Source: Ricinus communis
Taxonomy: Eukaryota; Streptophyta; Magnoliopsida; Malpighiales; Euphorbiaceae
Assembly (NCBI RefSeq): GCF_019578655.1
Contig: NC_063264.1
Location: 27,861,688 to 27,925,687, forward strand
DNA: 64,000 nt
Direction of reading: 5' to 3'
Part shown: positions 60,601-64,000 of the stretch, piece after piece
Position numbering within the stretch: the stretch's first letter is position 1
Layout: each line of letters starts with the position of its first letter
The notes under the pieces: model-generated
The model's database searches: none
Told to the model about the DNA's origin: nothing
What the model saw: the letters and a program-made list of their open reading frames with translations, nothing else
Program-made: the position numbers and the translations under genes

Positions 60601-61071
60601 CCAAAGTCTTCACAGAAACAATTCTTGAGATTAATATACAGTGGAAAATAGAACCCTAAAAAGATATGGCATTAGGGCTCCCACATGAATTACAAAGATG
60701 AATTACATCACACAATTTAGCCACATGGGTTCTTGATACTAAGACTAATTTCAACCCCATCTGATGTGATCTTATAAAAACACTAGCATAAAACCAAAAT
60801 AAGCCAATTTAATTCCAAGACACACATTGCACCAACACATCAATTAAAAGCAGAACAAACAAAGAGATACAGAAGCAAGAAAATAAAAAATCCCAAACTA
60901 TCAGGCCATCCAAAACATCAAAGATTCAGATGCAAGAAATCAGGTAACGACATGAATAAAGAAATGAACTGAAGATGAAATAAAAAGAGAAGCATGCATG
61001 AGTGCATGGAGAAAGAATAAAAAAAAGAAAAACAATACCTTCATCTTGTGCAGAATATCTTTGCCTGTCAT
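57607..61071 (-). CDS. Protein phosphatase 2C (PP2C/PPM), five exons
   Basis: Minus-strand exons 61071-61039, 60177-59932, 59077-58801, 58026-57872 and 57744-57607 (stop TGA at 57609-57607) join in frame over GT..AG introns to 282 residues. PP2Cs are Mg/Mn-dependent Ser/Thr phosphatases. Motifs in order: RHDMEDY (45-51), FAIFDGH (67-73), GSTAV (126-130), VANVGDSRAV (142-151), DHEP (164-167), RVDGQLAVARAFGD (190-203), ASDGLWK (231-237) and STDDISCVVV (270-279). Likely metal-binding aspartates are 71, 233 and 273. There is no signal peptide or membrane segment, and almost no regulatory extension, so the product is probably a soluble cytosolic/nuclear single-domain enzyme. Length and motif style (DGHL, DGLWK) fit the small plant PP2Cs, not the longer ABA-signalling group. 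The substrate cannot be read from sequence. All catalytic motifs are intact. Confidence 0.93.
58505..58775. mobile_element. Possible TRIM-like insertion in PP2C intron 3
   Basis: About 40 bp at 58513-58552 (GTTAAAGATATAAAACTATT, then TCTTAGAGTCTCACC) recur in direct orientation near 58698-58736 (ATTAGAGATATAACTATC, then TTTAGAGCCTCACC). Between them lies TGATATCAGAGCC (58590-58602), one base from the tRNA-Met primer-binding core. Short direct repeats plus a PBS-like site without coding capacity are the layout of terminal-repeat retrotransposons in miniature. Boundaries and target duplication are uncertain. Confidence 0.4.
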
Positions 61072-61420
61072 AATTGCTAAATGTTTATATACTTGAAGAT
61101 ATAATTTCAAATATGTGAGCAAAGAAAGAAAAAGATCACCACAGAGAAAGAAAAGAAAAGAAAAAAAAAAAAAAAGGAAAGAGAAAGACAGGTGTTAAAG
61201 GAGAATAGATAACGATCAAAGAGCTATTGACAACACAGAAAATAATACGCACGTATTCACAGACGTGAAACATATAACATAACACAATACGCAACTCGAA
61301 TTGGGCCGCGTTTCTCGCATTAACCATGACCATGACGCGTACTTCTTGTTACTAAAGTTTGCAGCTTTGATTCAAATGCTCATCTTTTTACTTGTCGTCC
61401 GTCAAGGTATGAGCCGCGTT
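61072..61420 (-). other. Probable 5' UTR and promoter of the PP2C gene
   Basis: Upstream of the PP2C ATG on the minus strand. It contains a long homopyrimidine tract (on the coding strand) at 61142-61187, a common leader/promoter feature in plants, and a locally higher-GC stretch at 61250-61345. No TATA box or start site is assigned. Confidence 0.4.
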
Positions 61421-61934
61421 GGCTTGTCGTGCTGTCTGCGACTGTGAGCTAATAATGATTTCTTACTTGGCTATAATTAAAGTTTTATTGCCATATGTTT
61501 ATTTGTCATACTTAAGCTTTTATAACTTTTTTTATTCCATGAGTTTATATTTAACATTTTATATCATAAATAAAATACTAGAGAACAGAAAACTAAAAAG
61601 TTGGATGGACCAACATGAATTAAATTTTATTCTCTCATTTAAAAATTGAAAATTGAAAATAAAAGGAAAATAAAATAAGAGCTACAGAGAATATTTCATA
61701 TAACTAAATCGACACTCGAATTAAGATCAAGGTAAGGTCATTGGTGTAAAATTCTACTCTTGGAACAATTCGATATTCTATTAGTAAATAATTATTTTCA
61801 AATATCTAGAATTATAAGTTAGTCAAGCGCATTTGCAAGCTAATGAAACTCGATTTGTGAGATGGGGTCTTATATTTTGGTCATTAGACGATAATATATT
61901 GTGGTGTGATTTAATTATAATATGTGTTAGAATT

Positions 61935-62335
61935 TTGATGTGTTTTTTTTAAGTAGTTTATATTAATTAAATATATACTAAATGTATATTAATTTATGTT
62001 CATTAAATACATAATTAATATTTATTGTTTGAACGTTAAATGTTTATATTTTTAATTTGTTTTATTGAAAAGATATTTATATTACAATATAAAATATTTG
62101 TAGTATAATTTTAGCTTAATATCTTTTTATTTATTACCTGTAAAAACGATTTATATTATTTGTATGTTATATATGTATGTTTGATTCAATTAATGAATAT
62201 CTATTAACAAACTAATTAATATTATATTTATAAATGACGAATACTTATGTCAATCACACAAATATTTCAATATACATTACAAGAATAATGAATCTAACTT
62301 TCATAAAAAATAAACATTATTTTTATTTGAAAACG
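61935..62335 (+). repeat. Diverged direct duplication, copy 1
   Basis: This segment reappears, diverged but co-linear, at about 63250-63660. Shared landmarks include TTTATTGTTT-GAAC (62017), ATTTGTAGTATAA (62096), TGTCAATCACA (62248) and AACTTTCATAAA (62296). No coding capacity. Confidence 0.6.
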
Positions 62336-63249
62336 ATATTTCACAGTAGTCTGAGGAATATATATGCATATATATAAAATGGTATAATTACTAAATTAAC
62401 AAAATAAATTACTGCACATCCAAATCATAAATGATGAACGTCCTTCACTAAAATAATAAATTAACAGAATATAAAATGAACATTGTCACAATAAACAATC
62501 AATATTGTTCTATGAAATGTAATATTTATTGTTATGGAATTATTAATTACATAATAATGAAATTTTTAATTTATCAAATGTGTAAAAAATTAGTTCCATT
62601 CACTAATAATCTAATTTTTAGTATATATGACGACTTCCTAAAAATTAAATTATATTAATTTAATAAATAATTTATTTTATCATTTGTCGAAAGTAGATTA
62701 ATTTTTAATTTTTCTAAAATATGACTAAGTGAAGTAATAAAAAATATGTTAACAATAATATTAATTTTAAATTTTATCTATCTATAATATAAATCTATAT
62801 ATTTATTAAATCCTGAGATATATACACTTTTTGATATGTATTAATATATTTTTTAATATATAGGATTTTTATTTTAATATGTATAAAAATAAAAAGATAT
62901 TAAAAATATTTATTTTATTATTATTTTTAAAAATATTATAAATAATTAAAAAATATTAAAAATCCTATTTAAATTTGTTTATAAATTCAATTTATATTAT
63001 TATTTATATTCAAAATAGTTATGACAATCATAGAACGTGTAGGTGAAAAACTAGATATATAAAAAATTTACTCAATATATAATTTTTTAATATGATATTA
63101 ATTTTTATAATCTATTTTATCACATAATTAAAAAAAACTAAAAAAACGGAGACAAAATTCCTTGCATGTATAGCCTGCCAAATTCTTATAACACGAAACT
63201 TGATCCATGTAAGTATGTGGTTTAGTTTAGGTACATACGCGTCAGACGT

Positions 63250-63660
63250 TGATGCATTTTTTTTTCTAAATAATTTATGTTCATTAAATTTGTACTAAAT
63301 ATTCATTAACATATATTCATTAAACACGTACTAAATATTTATTGTTTAAACATTAAATGTTCATTATTTGTTAACTTAATTTTATTAAAAAATATACCAT
63401 CATATAAATATTTGTAGTATAAGTTTAGTTTGACCTTTTTTTTATTTACTAACTATAAGGATGATTTTCATTATATTTATATCTATATTATATAAATGGC
63501 CTTTTGAATAAATTAATGACTAATATCCATTAATAAACTAATGAATATTAAGCCTATGAATGATGAATGCTTTTGTCAATCACAAAAGTGTTTCAATATG
63601 CATCACAAAATAATGAAAACTTTCATAAAGAATCAATATTTTATTTAAAGATATTGATGA
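63250..63660 (+). repeat. Diverged direct duplication, copy 2
   Basis: Counterpart of 61935-62335, with landmarks at 63338 (TTTATTGTTTAAAC), 63409 (TATTTGTAGTATAA), 63575 (GTCAATCACAAAAG) and 63618 (AACTTTCATAAA). The spacing of about 1.3 kb could reflect a local duplication or the terminal repeats of a small, decayed retroelement. No PBS was found. Confidence 0.6.
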
Positions 63661-64000
63661 ATATTATATATACAAACAATGGACATTGTATTACTAGATA
63701 ATTGACATTAATATTCACATGCTGAATTATATATGAAATAAAATGAATAAAAAAGAATATTAAGTACACAGATAATGAATATTTAAATATATAAAAAATT
63801 AATCATTATAGGATATTACATCTAATGAATATTATATATATAGACAACAAACAATTTAGTTCATGAATATTAATATGTGCCTGATCTAATAAAAGTACTT
63901 TGACAAGTGTTACTATACTTTGACACACGAGATTTTTATTTTTACAGATGTACTTACCATCGATATAATAGAATTCAAGTTTATATATAATTTTGTAGTC

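Larger units (their letters stand above)
61421..64000. other. AT-rich spacer, no gene seen
   Basis: Very AT-rich with no recognised coding sequence. It holds the direct duplication described separately. Confidence 0.55.

Noticed and set aside
57607..61071. PP2C departures from textbook motifs (DGHLS for DGHGG, DGLWK for DGLWD) as a sign of inactivity
   Set aside because: These variants are normal in the small plant PP2C group, and the metal-binding aspartates are all present.

Overview
This is a 64 kb window of nuclear plant DNA, very AT-rich, with spliced genes (GT..AG introns), plant-only gene families and dense nested transposable elements. A eudicot is the best fit. Euphorbiaceae is only a guess; nothing in the window fixes the species. 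I support two host genes: an SBP-box (SPL) transcription factor gene on + (43999-45009) with a miR156-like target site just after its stop codon, and a five-exon PP2C phosphatase gene on - (57607-61071). Nearly everything else is transposon-derived or unassigned AT-rich spacer.

Layout. 1-7253: AT-rich spacer with a copia RNase H relic (1-240, -), a near-perfect fold-back (895-1063), (AT)n tracts and a 729-bp element with long terminal inverted repeats (5535-6263). 7254-30654: CACTA (En/Spm) material. A minus-oriented partial element (A) starts at a CACTACAAGAA terminus at 7254 and carries a decayed TNPA-like gene. It is cut by a truncated copia (about 10601-12007). A plus-oriented element (B, about 12008-30654) carries decayed TNP2 and TNPA-like genes and ends in an imperfect CACTA terminus. 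B has taken three insertions: a copia whose LTR-PBS-gag end is duplicated in inverted orientation behind its pol region (12558-17333); a 2.86-kb solo LTR with a perfect CTACC target duplication (19264-22123); and a second, truncated LTR of the same family inside the TNP2 coding region (22937 to about 25525). 31422-40863: a structurally complete Ty3/gypsy chromovirus with two about 2.3-kb LTRs, PBS, PPT and AAAAT target duplication, but with broken pol.

40869-47694: the SPL gene and its flanks. 47695-56511: an old Athila-like gypsy with diverged LTRs. Most of gag-pol is lost and a minus-strand LTR of the CACTA-nested family sits inside. 56512-64000: the PP2C gene, with a possible TRIM-like insertion in intron 3, then AT-rich DNA containing a diverged direct duplication of about 400 bp.

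The two host genes have no visible functional link: SPL proteins act in the miR156 developmental-phase pathway and PP2Cs reverse Ser/Thr phosphorylation. I found no clear new biological system. The best leads are the copia inverted repeat, which could make double-stranded RNA, and a short two-hairpin module that recurs in the solo-LTR family, in a tandem array and in the CACTA gene region. All coordinates and identities were worked out by eye.
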